Shown one piece after another: positions 1 to 12,050 of a stretch of 64,000 bases of DNA (position 1 is the first letter of the stretch; the number at the start of each line of letters is the position of its first letter). Source of the DNA: Batillaria attramentaria (lineage: Eukaryota > Mollusca > Gastropoda > Batillariidae); contig JACVVK020000376.1 in the NCBI GenBank assembly GCA_018292915.2, forward strand, positions 572,501 through 636,500, written 5' to 3'. The notes beneath the pieces are model-generated. The model had not been told where the DNA came from. It saw only the letters and a list, made by a program, of their open reading frames with translations, and searched no databases. A program made the translations under genes and the position numbers.

Positions 1-115
1 AAAATTGAAATAAATAGGATAGGTATTGGGTGGCTCTGCACCGCGGCGACGCGCTACCCTCGGGGGAAGCAGCCCGAATTTCCCGAAATGGATAATAAAG
101 CAGTTAAAAATAAAT
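1..115. repeat. Dispersed repeat fragment (3' part), related to 19440-19560
   Basis: This stretch shares a block with 19470-19560: a run beginning gggtggctctgcaccgcggc, then a block ending in aatttcccga and a purine-rich tail with cagtt. In the second copy the block is the right-hand part of a longer repeat (19272-19560), so this is a partial copy cut by the window edge. The tail here is (aaat)n. Family unknown; a SINE is possible because the longer copy ends in an A-rich tract. Confidence 0.5.
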
Positions 116-142
116 AAATAAATAAACAAATAAATAAACAGT

Positions 143-202
143 AGTCCTGGTGACCCTCGCGGAGTCAGTCCCCGAACACGCATGGGTAGCCCTGACTAAT
201 GA
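143..202 (-). repeat. Short dispersed repeat (cccatgcgtgttcggggact type)
   Basis: A block of about 50 bases read on the minus strand as gggctacccatgcgtgttcg. Related copies are at 9600-9662 (minus, diverged) and 58085-58140 (plus). The shared core is too short to name a family; it may be the end of a longer dispersed element. Confidence 0.45.
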
Positions 203-557
203 AACACTGAGAAGCCCGGATCGAGGGGTGTCTGGCTCAGGGGTGAGTGGGGGACATTTCGTCCACTCGACCTGACACGGTTACCGAAGATCCAACGCGC
301 ACAGTTCATTATGAGAAACCAATTCCTTCTTCTGAGTCTGAGAGACAGAGAGATGCTGCTGCTGCTGCTGCTGATGATGATGGAGACGTGGTCAGTAGAG
401 CGCACGGCTCCACCCTAACTGAATGCTCACGGTGTTAGGGAGAGGTTTCACGTTCAACAACAGAGAGAGAGAGAGAGAGAGAGAGATCAGCTACTCAAGT
501 TTCGGATTTGAGAATAGTACATATTTTATTTTCCCCCATGGGCAGCGCACGTTAGTT

Positions 558-1314
558 AAGGCCATGTCACACGAGAGGGCAAAAACACTTGAAAACATTG
601 TTTTCAGATGTTTCGCTGCGAAACAACGTGTTTTGTCGTGTGACATACTTCACAACAATGTTTTCAATACATGTTTTGATCGTGTTTTCAGTTTTAGAGC
701 CTGCCCTAAAATCCGAAAACATGTTTTGTGTTTCAACCAATGAAAGCCGCCGTGCGGAGTGTCAAGTGACACCTTCCCGTATGAAGGAAAAGAGACATCG
801 ACTTTACCCAGAAACCCCATCCAGAGGTATGAAGTTCTACATACAAGGAAATGGTGTCTAGTAAGGTAGGAAAGTCTTGACCGTAGCGGGACGCGTTTCG
901 AAAGAATTTCACCGGCTCATCAGCCACCTTAGGTCAAGACAGAGCGGGAAGAATAGGTCAAAATATATTTCGGAAATACCGTGACTGAATGCTAACATGG
1001 AGGATGAGTGAAAGTGAGAATAAGCAAATATGTTTAGGGAAATACCTCACCTAGCCTATAGTGTTGTTGCTTCAAAATGGCTGTGTTTGGCGGGCGTGTA
1101 TACGTCAGATTTTCAGTGACGTGATTTCGAAAGAAAATGACGTCACAAAAGATCACTGTTCGATTTTCTGCATGTTTCGATGTTGTTTCGCAAAACATGT
1201 TTTCACGTGTGTCATGTATTGTTTCGGAAAGCATGTTTCGGGCGTTTTGCCTTTCAAAACATGTTTTATTAAACATGTTTTAGGAAAACATGTTTTCAGT
1301 GTGACATCGCCTTT
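558..1314. mobile_element. MITE-like element with ~15-bp inverted ends
   Basis: The left end AAGGCCATGTCACAC and the right end (read on the minus strand AAAGGCGATGTCACAC) form an inverted pair separated by about 750 bases. Each end is followed inward by repeats of the palindrome-like word aaaacatgtttt, which gives several overlapping short ORFs on both strands that are not genes. No transposase-like frame is visible, so it would be non-autonomous. A target-site duplication is not clear. Superfamily not assigned. Confidence 0.55.
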
Positions 1315-2070
1315 AGGCTTGGGGAGGAAGTCCGTGGACTCGGAGAGAGTCATGACTGTTACGTGTGGAGGTGTGTTGGAGAGCCCGTCGTCTTATCGAG
1401 GGAATACGATGACATACACAGGCGTACACTTCCTCACGTAGCGAGTTCTTGTGGACCGCACGTTGTCTCCTAACTCACAGAAAACACGTGAGCGCGTAGA
1501 AAAGTTATGACCGTGTGGAGTTTATTACAGCACTTCTCTGGTGTTACACAGCACTTTCAAGCTTCGCAAATACAAGCTTCTCTCGTGCACACACACACAC
1601 ACATGCAAACATCTCCGGGCCTTATATACAGTAACGGCATTCTAGTACATTCTGGACCACTCTTATAACAGAACCAATCAAAAATCAAAGCGTGAATCAC
1701 ATTATTGCTATTTTAAAACTAAAGAAGAATCCAGAATAATCAAGTACCTGCCCGCCGAACCTAGGCGCGTTATATAACACCTTCCAATCGAAAACAAGTC
1801 AGACAAAGCGATTTGCACGAGATTTCCGAGCGACTCAGCCCTAGGCCCTAAGTGCATATCGTCGCCCCAGGCGAAAAGGCTACAATCAAAACAAGGTCGC
1901 CACTTCTCGAATACTCGTGATAACAAAAGAAACTTCTGGATCACGGGAAACAAATTTACATTACTAGAACACAGTATGAACTAAACACAGCAACTTTGCT
2001 GTCTAACTAAACTACCAAAACAAAAAAAAAACAAAAAACATTACAGCTGTTATCCTACAACACACAAACA
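1315..2070. other. Gene-free stretch
   Basis: No coding similarity recognised on either strand. It contains a short (ac)n near 1588-1602 and A-rich tracts near 2010-2035. The open frames here are short, and none carries a motif I recognise. Confidence 0.5.
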
Positions 2071-2164
2071 AAATAATAATAATAATAATAATGAGTATTG
2101 TATAGGCGCTTTACCCAATTTCATGAATCGGCTCAAAGCGCCGCGAACTGAACCCAACACGCAT
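2071..2164 (-). mobile_element. SINE-B fragment (3' end only)
   Basis: An (aat)n tract followed by gagtattgtataggcgcttt and continuing to cccaacacgc matches the 3' end of the SINE-B copies at 48708, 52055 and 61795. Similarity stops abruptly at about 2164, so this is a 5'-truncated copy lying on the minus strand. Confidence 0.7.
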
Positions 2165-2689
2165 GGGATGCTGCCCATGAATAAAATTTAATGGAAAAAC
2201 CAATGGCCACGGTCCCGTGGGTCACTCGATGCGACACACTGACACAGCCTTTTGAATACAAGTAGATGGCAGGAGTTGTTACAAAAATGAAAAAAATCAA
2301 CCCACTGATGTGTGTACCGCTGACACCCTCCCTCCCTCCCCTTACACTATATGGCAGGAGTTATTACCACGACCAGTACCTACAGGTTTTCCTTTGAAAA
2401 ATTAATTTGCCTGAGAGCGGACAAACTGGCAACTACAGCTTGACTGATAACTGACTATACGTGTGAATGTCGTTTGACTCACTGCTTCAGCGAAGTTTTA
2501 GTGACCAGATTCTCGCTGCTGTACTACAGCCGGAACTGTTTCCCTCGCCAACCGCGGCCCGAGTCAGTGTACTGTCATTAGCGTAATTACCCTCAAATGT
2601 CACACAGTTTTCACGGTGACACGTGTGAGAGACTTAGACACTAGACACAGAGAGAGAGAGAGAGAGAGGGTGGTGCTTACTGTATGTCT

Positions 2690-2876
2690 GGGTGTTTAAT
2701 GTCATTTCCACCACGTAAGAGTGATATGACGGGAACTTGAGAAAAAAATGGCCCCGGCCTCACAACACTGAGCATTAAATGGACAGTGCAACCGACACTA
2801 CGATTAACCAGATCTGCCATCACGGGTTTCCAGAGAAAGACGAGATGATGATGATGATGATGATGATGATGAAGCA
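2690..2876 (-). mobile_element. Degraded SINE-A copy
   Basis: The order tgggtgtttaatgtcatttc, caccacgtaagagtgatat, aatggccccggcc and gagcattaaatgg follows the SINE-A consensus seen at 63107-63282, but with many substitutions. The tRNA-like head is hardly recognisable. A (gat)n microsatellite lies at 2846-2871. Confidence 0.5.
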
Positions 2877-3234
2877 TTTTTTTTTAAATTCAAGATAGAG
2901 CATTTAAGCACTGCTGCCTATCTTACAGGCTGTCCCACTGCTATTCTACATTAAAGGGTAGTGAAAAAAACAACAACAAAAAACAGAACTACAAACTATC
3001 GAAAGTAAATGAAGGCAAGACTTGAAAAGTATGCACGCTAAACAAATCAAAACACACGTGGCATATGCTGATACATGCAATATTGGCTGTATGCCAAGTA
3101 AGACCTTCATAGTCATCACTAAAATTTAGAAACATGTATGTAACACATTTGTAGTCTATATGATCAATGTCAGATGAGGGTGTCGTGTAGAATTTTTTTT
3201 AAGTTTACGAATTTGGAAACGTTTTGGAGAGAGA

Positions 3235-4090
3235 GAGAGAATGAATGAATGAATGAGTGAATGAATGAACTTTATTTTACAAGGATACAAGTGCTTATCT
3301 TACAACTTGTAAGACGTACTACATGATCGAAACTACAAAAATGAAAGAAAACCAATCAAAACAAGTAAAAAGAAAGAAGAGAGAAAATACAAACAAAGAA
3401 AGAAGCAAACCCACAAACAAACAAATAAAATACAACGGGAATGTCAAGACAAACATAATGAGCAGAAATTAAGAAATACAGCCATTTCTAGCAAACAAGT
3501 GAAATCAAGCGTGAAACATGACTGGAGGGGTAAATCATAATCAGTGATGAAGTAGACTGGCTGCACCTCCGGAACTGTCCAAAAGATACTTGTGTAGGTG
3601 AGTCTTAAATGATGATAAAGAGCACAATTGTTTAAGCCTCAGTGGAAGAGAATTCCAGGAAGATGCTGCAGAGTAAGAGAAACTTGTTTTATACAAGTCC
3701 ATTCTAGGGAGTGGGATTGTGTTGGGCGTAGGGATTACGTGATGACACAGGCTTGAACAGAGAAGACAGATATTTCGGAGTTTCAGTTTTGAGCAGCCTG
3801 AAGACAGCAACACGCTTATTGAAAAGCAGTTGGTTACGAAGAGAGAGAGCAGATCTAGCGTTTGTAGTTTGTTATCCGTGCTTGAATTGACATTAGGGTT
3901 AAGTATTTTGGCCGCCCGTCTGTGTAAAGAGTTCAGTTTTCTAACATGTACCTCAGCACAGCCAATCCACACCACCGACCGAAGCATAATCGAGATGGGA
4001 CTGTATACTGACGTGAGCGTGATAAAAGAGTTTAAGGGCTTTGCAGTCTACAAAGTGCTTCAGCTGTGACATGAGGAAAATGTTGCGGGA
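3235..4090 (-). mobile_element. Non-LTR retrotransposon fragment: 3' end of ORF2 plus 3' tail
   Basis: On the minus strand, 3987 down to 3541 is an uninterrupted frame of 148 residues with the look of the region after the reverse transcriptase domain of CR1/Jockey-like LINEs: LNSLHRRAAKIL, then LPRMDLYKTSFSYSAASSWN and SFKTHLHKYLL. It is followed by a 3' untranslated tail ending in ttgtaaaataaagttcattc and a (attc)n microsatellite at 3240-3270. Such microsatellite tails are usual for CR1/L2-like LINEs (family knowledge). The 5' part with the catalytic YADD region is missing, so this is a dead 5'-truncated copy. Confidence 0.75.
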
Positions 4091-4292
4091 TATTCATTTA
4101 CGGATCAGTGTACTCAATGTGTGGCTGCCATTTGGTCGTCTATAACAACACCAAGCAATCGATGTTCCTGAACTGCTGGATAGAGGTTTCACCTAGATGT
4201 AACGAAAGAGAGAGGGGATGTAGTTGGTGTTTTTGTCTAGTTGGTATGACCATCGCTTCTGTCTTTAATGGGTTAATTAGACAGAGACATTA

Positions 4293-4480
4293 GGGGGGGG
4301 GGGGGGAGAGAGAGAGTGAATGAATGAATTCTCTTTATTTTACAAGGATGCATATGTGCTTGTCTTCCAACTTGTCCTTATATTACAAGAAAAGAAAGAA
4401 AGAAAATCTACAAAAATAGAAAGAAAACCATAGTTAAACAAAAGACAAAGAAGACACACAATGCAAAAAAACTATAACAA
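4293..4480 (-). mobile_element. Second copy of the same LINE 3' tail
   Basis: A G-tract and (ga)n are followed by gaatgaatgaattctcttta, then ttttacaaggatgcatatgt and an A-rich stretch with aaagaaaacca. The same order occurs at 3240-3420, including the words acaagtgcttatcttacaac versus tgtgcttgtcttccaacttg. It is therefore another 3' end of the LINE family at 3235-4090, about 1.07 kb away and in the same orientation. No coding part is present. Confidence 0.65.
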
Positions 4481-4499
4481 CACCAGAAAGAGAGAGAGA

Positions 4500-5095
4500 G
4501 AGAGAGAGAACACTTCTTAATCACGACCGAGTTAACTTTGTGAGTTTACACAGGAAAGCCGGAGACTGAGACTGAGCAAGAGAGCGATTCGGACAGGACA
4601 TAACTTGCTTCTTAAACAAAAACGACGTACCTCGCACACAGCTGTTGTTGTTTTTCTCGGAATGTCACTTTTCGGATTTTACAGTGTTGAGTCCCAACAC
4701 AACCAGCCGAACTAGCTTGCAAACTTTTCAGTCGAGCACTGTGAGTCGTCCTACAGACCAGAACGAGCCACAGTGGCAGAGCCGAGTGAGTGAGTACCTA
4801 ATGAAAAACAATTGAGGGGCTGCGGCCAGCGCGCGTTATGCGAGTATCGCCATGGCCACTCGTACGCCTGAGGCCCGCAGTCAGCACGTAAACGGCGTTT
4901 GCCGCAAACAACCATCTGTTGAGCTACAAGACAGTGAACATCGGGGGGTGAAACAAAACGGGCTGGCGTTTTTCTGATGGTACACCGCTACAGACCATCG
5001 TACCGCCAACTAATCAGCGGTGTCCCACGCAGTTCTGAATTTTCAGTCAGATGTCGGTTATGTCGAGTGGAAGGGGCCGTTTACCACCCAGAACT
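4500..5095. other. Gene-free stretch before the 22-bp array
   Basis: No gene, RNA or element recognised. Moderately GC-rich around 4800-4920. Confidence 0.4.
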
Positions 5096-5580
5096 TGAAC
5101 CGACTTGTACTAATACGAAAACCGACTTGTATTATTACGAAAACCGACTTGTACTAATACGAAAACCGACTTGTACTAATACGAATCCGACCTGTACAAA
5201 TACGAAAACCGACTTGTACTAATATGAAAACTGACTTGTACTAATACTGGCGAAAACCGACTTGTACTCTAGTAATACGAAAACAGACGTACTAATATGA
5301 AAACCGACTTGTACTAATATGAAAACCGACTTGTACTACAGTAATACGAAAACCGACTTGTACTGATATGAAAACCGACTTGTGCTAATACGAAAACCGA
5401 CTTGTGCTAATACGAAAACCAGCTTGTACTAATACGAAAACCGACTTCTACTAATACGAAAACCGACTTGAACTAATACGAAAACCGACTTGTACGAATA
5501 CCAAAACCGACTTATACAAAAAACCGACTTGTACTAATACCAAAACCGACTTGTACTAATACCAAAACCGACTTGAGGCT
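5096..5580 (+). repeat. Minisatellite, 22-bp unit, about 21 copies
   Basis: The unit is close to cgaaaaccgacttgtactaa followed by ta, repeated almost without gaps. Some units carry small insertions (for example tactctagtaatacg near 5265-5280) or single-base variants (gactagcttg, gtgctaat). Because 22 is not a multiple of 3, the frame rotates through the units. Flanking sequence shows no gene. Confidence 0.95.
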
Positions 5581-5866
5581 GATACGTTACTACTAGCTAA
5601 AGATGTGTGTATACTATGATATATGCCGTTTATGTTTTAAAATAACGGCTTTACACGAGAGCAGTCGTCGACTGAAACCATTTGAAGCGACACTGATAGC
5701 GACGGGAGAAGACTGAGCGTCTATTTTGATTGCCCCTCGTGTTGAACAAAGCGCAAGCGGTGTAAAGCCACGTTCGGATCACTCCGACAAGGAAGGGGAA
5801 AAAAGTGAGACTGGGGGATGGGGGTATAAGGGAGGGGGGCAGGCGGGACAGTTGAAGCCTAGGACG

Positions 5867-5900
<34 letters not shown>

Positions 5901-6463
5901 CGGTGGGGGTGGGGGTGGGGGTGGGGGTGGGGGATGATGGTGATGAGGTGTAGGAGGTGTGCATAAAAATCCTCTGCGTTGAAACCGTTAGGCCGGTCAC
6001 AGAGTCCTTAAATAATCCAAAGTTTTTTTTTTAGTTGTTGAACGATACTAGTTTCTTTCAAATCAAAATGTTTCACAATTTTTTTTTTAAAAAGGAGAGG
6101 AAAATACAGCAGGTCACAGGACATCCTGTAGGATTAAATTTTCCAGATGTGGATAAGTCAGACAAACACCGGAGTTTTTATTATTATTATTATTTGTTTG
6201 CTTCTTGTTTTTGTTCTGCTCTTTGTTTGTTTGTATGTTTGTTTGGTTGGTTGGTTTTTATTTGTTTGTTTCTTGTTTTTGTTCTCCTCTTTCAAGTTCA
6301 AGTTGTTTGTTTGTTCGTTTGCCCGAAATACGCCAGCACCTGTGACCGCCGTTCTGAGTGTAATAATATAATAACAGCAGGCGAACTGTACTTATACAGC
6401 GCAAACTCTCGCAAAGTGACTCAACGCGCGTACTTCCGCATTTATACCAACAAATACTGATGC

Positions 6464-6498
<35 letters not shown>

Positions 6499-7157
6499 CA
6501 GCAGCAGCTGAACCAAGAGGAAGTAAGCGGACCAAATCCAAAGCCAGCCGGAACCGATAGGTATTGGAGTGATCAGTTCATGTCCGTCAGTCAAGTCTCT
6601 CAGACCGGCAGGTAGTGCGTTCCAGAGTGGCGGGGCAACGAAGCTAAACTACTGACGCGTGCCCGCCTACTGCCTTGAGGTTTCGATGAGGAACTTTCTG
6701 GACAGGGTTTTCAGTCAGTGCGTGCTGTTTGGTGGACAGTCAGTGGGGGGAGTTTGCCGGAAAGGGGCGGCGGAAGAGTTCCTTCGAAGAAACGTGTATA
6801 TAGAAATGGCATTTACCTCGAGGCGGCTTTTAGCGTCACTAACTAGCTACCGACTCCGACACTGACATGTGACGTTTCAAGATGAAATTGATAGCACAGC
6901 CACTTATCTTCAGTCAGCGACCTTAGCCAAGTACATGCACTTTCAGACGCACCCATGCATATACTGAGACAGCCTACTGGTGAGAGTGGCAGCAAAGTTA
7001 TACATACGCTTCGTTCGCTTTACCTCAGCCTTCTTTTGATTCAGTACCAGCAGGTCACGTTCAGGGGCTTCATGCATGGAGAAAGACTAGCCCTAGTCTC
7101 CCTCCATACGTCAGACCCAAGTTGTCTATGTCAGTGGTACGGTGTGACAGGTCCAAT
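5581..7157. other. Gene-free stretch with simple repeats
   Basis: It contains (gt)n at 5866-5900 running into a G-rich array (gtgggg)n at 5903-5933, a T-rich region with (ttat)n and (gttt)n near 6180-6330, and (ac)n followed by (cag)n at 6465-6508. The segment 6360-6460 (acttatacagcgcaaactct) resembles 57185-57235 and is probably a piece of a dispersed repeat. No protein-coding gene seen. Confidence 0.5.
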
Positions 7158-7159
7158 GT

Positions 7160-7341
7160 AATAACTGATAATAATAATGGGTATTTCAGGGACGCCCTCC
7201 CTCCCGCAGGAGCTCAGGGCGCCTTACAGTCAACACGCACTCACTCACACAGAAACGGAAACACACGCAACATTCCTTCACACTTACAGTTAACTACGAA
7301 CACATAATGTGCAGCATCATACACGGCCTCCGCTGCCCCCG

Positions 7342-7375
<34 letters not shown>

Positions 7376-7425
7376 ACACACACACGACCAGCAAGATGAT
7401 GATGTGGCGACAGCTATTGGTCACG
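7160..7425 (-). repeat. Repeat tail with (aat)n and gggtatttcagggacgcc
   Basis: The left end ataataataatgggtatttc resembles in layout the 3' end of SINE-B copies, but the sequence after it (gggcgccttacagtcaac) differs. An (ac)n array is at 7343-7373. It lies directly downstream, on the minus strand, of the LINE fragment at 7430-8390 and may be its 3' region or a separate SINE. Confidence 0.4.
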
Positions 7426-7429
7426 TTAG

Positions 7430-8390
7430 GGGCAGTGAAGAGATGGGTTTTCAGATTTTGCTTGAAGGATGGTTTTGTGTCTGCATATCTGATTGATTCT
7501 GGGAGATCATTCCAGCAAGTCGGACCCTGGTATGTATAAAACTACGCTGACCCGGCAAAGGTCTTTGTCCTGACTTGAGGGATACGGAGTTTCCGAGTGT
7601 CGGCAGCAGAACGAAGTTGTCTCGAAGGAGTGTAAAGCTGAAGCAAGGAAGATAGATATGGAGGACAGGAAGAGGTAACACAGTTGTACGTAAGGGATGA
7701 AATCTTAAATTGGATTCTAGAGGACACAGGCAACCAGTGCAGAGTGCGGAGAGGGGGTGTGACACGGTCTGATCTCTTCGCCATAAGAACTAAGCGGGCG
7801 GCAGCATTCTGAACCTTTTGAAGTCTGTTTAGGAGGAACTGAGGGCAGCCAGCCAGGAGGGCATTGCAATAGTCCAGTTTGGATAGGACGAAGGCACAGA
7901 CAAGAACTTTAGTTGCATCCTCTGTGAGGTAGTGACGGATTGTGGCAATGCGTCTCAACTCAATGTAGGCAGACTTACAGACACTTGTGACCTGATTACT
8001 CATTGACAGGCTGCTGTCCAGAGTTACACCCAAGTTTTTCACGTAAGGAGAGAACTGCACAGTGGAATTACATATCTCAGTGGACTGAGGGAGTGACACT
8101 GACCGGGAAATTCTCCGTGAGGCAACAATCATAGCCTCAGTTTTGTCATCATTTAATTTAAGTTTATTTGAAGTCATCCATAGTTTAATTTCAGATACAC
8201 ACTCCTGAAGACTCTTAATCGTGTCATGAATCTGATCAGGCGGGCACGAGTCATGAAGCTGCGTGTCGTCCGCAAAAGCGTGGTACGAAATGGAGAAGCG
8301 TTCAATGACCTGGGAGAGCGGCTGGACATAGAGCGTGAACATCACAATTGTCAGTACGGTCTGAAAGACTGTGGCCTTTGAATGTGGCAA
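7430..8390 (-). pseudogene. CR1/L2-like LINE reverse transcriptase fragment, frameshifted
   Basis: On the minus strand the frame from 8390 to 7542 (282 residues) carries the C-terminal half of a LINE reverse transcriptase. The catalytic palm motif is seen as HAFADDTQLHDS at about residues 37-48, followed by LKLNDDKTEAMIV, KNLGVTLDSSLSM and LSKLDYCNALLAGCP, the order typical of CR1-like elements. The usual segment before the palm (the PQGSVLGP-type block) is lost. Near 7545 the frame shifts: the remaining C-terminal piece (around NDLPESI-like sequence) continues in another frame to about 7430. Truncated and frameshifted, so inactive. Confidence 0.88.
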
Positions 8391-9840
8391 ATGATGCGAG
8401 ACCGGAATATTGTCAGGCCGCTAATGCCGCGGGCTGTTGTTGGGGGTTGGTACTACTACCGTGACTGACGTGTGTGACATTCAAGAAACTTGACCAACAC
8501 TAAACGAAACCTTGAATCAGTTTGTTGTCACTGTTTCACGAACAAAGAAGTGCAGTCCGACTTCCATCAGTGAATCAGTGGTTTCATGTGTTGCCATGAG
8601 ACAGCTGAAACACGACGAAAGGACATACGGTGACAATGAGATCGATTCTGGGTTTTTTTGTTTTTTTTTGGGGGGGGGGGGGTGTGGTTGGTTGGTTAGT
8701 TTTTTCTTCGGGCATAGGGTGGGGGTGGGGGATTCACTGAAATGGGGAAGGGGTGTAACAATATTAAAGAATTTAATTCTGCTTATTTTGTGTGTAACGT
8801 AGTGATGCTAGTAAGTAACCATATGCCTAAAACCAGCTGTTGTCTCCCTTTTGAGGGAGCTAATCGCAATCATATTCTGCATGTTGTTTTCCTGACACGC
8901 GAGAATACAATAAAAGGAATGAGACAGATGTGAAACAGCACGGCAAGAAGTTACCACAATTACGTACAGCGAATATGCAGGGAATGGTTTATGTGGTTAT
9001 CCTAAGAGCTTTGATTCACACGATGAAAGGAATACTGCACCCATTGATGTCAACGAGAGATACACTTAAAATTTATAAAAAAAACCGGCGAAACAATTTA
9101 GTTGTCACGGTTTTACAGTCAATGTCCGTCAAAACCAGGCTAAAAATTCACGCCGGCCGCCACTCACTGCCGTATCCCTATGCTGATAATGAGTGACTTG
9201 TATAGTAGTGAATGTACTTTTTATAGTGTACACTGATATACACCAGGGACAGTGTCAAGCAGAACTGATAAAGTGCAGATGTCACTGACCGAGAAACAGA
9301 GGCAGCGATATTTTTACCTCAGTGGCCGGTAAAATCGTTTTTTCAGTCGGCAAACACTATTTGCCCGTGCGGTCACACAGTCAGCGTAGTTGTCGCAGGC
9401 CATCAGTCAGCAACCAGCAGAACACAAATACAGCAGGGAAAGTAAACAGCAAAGCAGTATAGGACAAGGCATTCCCAAGGCGGCAAGACCCACAAGCATG
9501 ACTGAGCGGCTTTCGCACTCAGGCTAATCATGTGAAACGTGATGCAGTTCTCTGCGAGGTTCATGGACAACGGAACAGCAAGACACATCCGTACCTAGTC
9601 ACGGTTTCCCCTCTCCTGTAATCGAGGTCTTCCCCGAACACTCATGGGTTAGCCCGAACTAATCCGTACCTAGCAACAAACGAGTATTTTTTTATTTTTT
9701 TTTTATCCAATCCCTGATCCGTGGCCAACCACAAATTAATGATCTATACGGACCACCGACTGGAGGCGTATAGTACATGCGATCATCAAAATTGCCGGTG
9801 TAGTTTCAGAAATATCTACCTGTAAAAAAAAAAAAAGGAA
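8391..9840. other. Gene-free stretch
   Basis: A G-tract is at 8671-8683. A diverged copy of the short dispersed repeat of 143-202 is at 9600-9662. The small ORFs near 8512-9196 have no recognisable domain and lie in A/T-rich sequence. Confidence 0.45.
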
Positions 9841-10190
9841 GTGGTAAAGTTCAGTCTAGAAATATTTACACCACGACCTGCACGCAGCCCTAGATCTTCT
9901 TCCCAGTCCAGACTTGCTGTCCCAGGCTGCCATGACAACACAAACAAGAAACGCTGTGCCGGGTGCACGGGCTTTCAAGAGTGCAGCTCCTTGCCTCTGG
10001 AACAACTCACCAGCTCACCTCAAGTCAGGTTCTGTGTCAGTCATGACCTTCAAGCGGAACCTCAAGACGCATCTTCTCTCTCTCTCTCTCTCTCTCACTT
10101 TTTTTTCACTCGAAAGGCGCCGTGAGCGTGCTTACTGCATGGAAGTTTTCTTGTAGCGCAATACAAATGGCCAGTCATCATCATCATCAT
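9841..10190 (+). pseudogene. LINE 3'-terminal fragment, plus strand
   Basis: In the frame beginning near 9850 the translation reads ARSLRSS-like sequence, then ARAFKSAAPCLWNNSPAHLK and MTFKRNLKTHL, which is the conserved C-terminus of CR1/L2-like LINE ORF2 (family pattern: rAFsvAAPrLWNsLP ... FKrhLKThLF). Frame changes break it. A (ct)n tract at 10076-10095 and a terminal (tca)n at 10177-10190 follow, consistent with a LINE 3' tail. Confidence 0.65.
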
Positions 10191-10281
10191 GCAATCAGTC
10201 TAATCACTGAATTTGGTTTCGTTCCATTCCAGATTCACACTTGACGAGGACTGAAAAGGTCATGAATGTAGATGTATACTT

Positions 10282-10467
10282 GTGGGGGTGGGTGGGTGTT
10301 TGAGTGTTTAACGTCCTTTGCCACCACGTATGGGTGATTTCAAAGATTGGGTAACGATTCTGAAAAATGCCGGCACAAATATTTGGCCCCAGCCGGGATT
10401 CGAACTCACTGACGACCCGAGCATTGAAAGTCCAACGCTCTACCATTCGGCTATTCCGGCTCCCCCC
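10282..10467 (-). mobile_element. SINE-A, tRNA-derived, minus strand
   Basis: Read on the minus strand it starts with a tRNA-like head (ggagccggaatagccgaatg, then gtagagcgttgga) and T-arm-like cgagttcgaatcccggctgg, followed by aaatatttgtgccggc and a 3' part ending in aacactcaaacacccaccc. The A box resembles TRGYNNARNGG and the B box GGTTCGANTCC (RNA polymerase III promoter, established knowledge). Anticodon-loop position is ctttcaa here and cttctaa in cleaner copies, suggesting a tRNA-Arg(TCT)-like source (inference). Confidence 0.8.
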
Positions 10468-11266
10468 AGTACAATTGAATGAAGAAGCTGAAGAAGGACA
10501 GGAAATTTATGTGCCTCACGATTTACAGGTGAAAGCAGGATCCTTTTAGTGTAATGTCCGTGGCAATTACAATGCAGACAGCTGCCGTTGGCGGATTTCG
10601 TGGGTTTTTTTGTTTTTTTTTAATTCAATTTAATTCAACGCTGCTGATTGCTGATCCTCATTAACCCGGCGAAACCTCGTACAGTGGTGTACGACATGTT
10701 CAGTGTGTGGTGCCAAATCATCCGACCGGCTGGCAAACTTGAAGCAAGCGAAAACCCAATAGGTTGACAAGGGGTATTTCTCGTCATTCTAGGCGAGGGG
10801 TAAAAGGACCGGGATCTGCCACTATTGATCAGCGTAATTACCAAATGCATTTATCTCTCAGGAAAGACCACCTTTGCCCTAGGTGGAAGGACTGAGGAAG
10901 CCTGCCCAATCCGCGCATCACTCCAAAATACAGTGCAATGATTTGCTGCTGTCTGTCATACGCATGTGAAGGAGCGTCACAGCTTATACCGCAAGGCAAT
11001 CCCTATACGCACGCCGCGGCAGATTATTATTATTTGATTTTTTTACGTTATTTTATTGAATTTTATTTCATTGTATTTTGTATGATTTTAATTAGGGAAA
11101 TAAAAACATATTTAATTTTATTTCATGTTGTTTTGCATTTGTTGCTGGCAATTAATATTTATGAAAGTTCAGTTTTTAATGTTTTTGTTGTTGTTTTTGT
11201 GGCCGATTATACCTGTATTTCCATGGCATTAGCCTAACTGGCAAGACTACCACACCTTGGTTACAA

Positions 11267-11314
<48 letters not shown>

Positions 11315-12050
11315 GAGAGAGACAGAGACAGACCGACAGAGACGTAGATAGAGCAAAAAAACAACAACAGAAGTCTGTAAGAATCGAGCATCAACGAAGT
11401 GTTTTACTGATTCACTGAAATGTGGTCACATTTTTGCCACAGTCCATGCACACACATACCCCAAAGTAATCACAATTCTCTTACCCCCCCCCCCCCCAAA
11501 GTGGATAAAGAAGAGCAACCCAAGCTTCTCAAGAGTCTCTGGTTGTGCCCAGGGCTCTGATAAACGGAGAACGTGGTCGATTTAATTACAGACCACCTCA
11601 ACAAGCTAGTGACTAACGCCTGAACTCATTGCTGACCTTGACCGCGTGCCGTGGCATTCACCCTTGCCAACCGGGCGATTTCAGCTATTTTCGATTTTAA
11701 AAAAAAAAAAAGGAAAAAAAAAAAAAGGTCTTCCTCAGATATTTCCTAATCGTGTTTAATATTGTTTGAAAGATAATTACAGTGCATTAGCACTTCTATG
11801 GCAAAATATTTTTGACTGGGAAAAAATGGGCATAGCTGCCACACTGAGAGCAGAGATGGGTTGTGGGTGCTTGGTAACAGCATCCTCGCCTGGGGTCTGG
11901 GTGTGTGGTTGGCAACGGTATGTAAGTAAGGGCTCTGCACAAAGGCTGGCTGCATGGTCGTGGAAAAGTTACTGTAGTAAGTGGGCCACCATAGATCACA
12001 CTTAATGGGTCACTCTTCTTTATAATATTACCATATCATATAAAATAATT
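10468..12050. other. Gene-free stretch with simple repeats
   Basis: (ct)n then (ac)n at 11268-11312, a C-tract at 11486-11498 and A-rich tracts at 11700-11726. No protein or RNA gene recognised. Confidence 0.45.

Noticed and set aside
5096..5580. CRISPR-like array
   Set aside because: Units are contiguous 22-bp tandem copies without spacers, in animal DNA.
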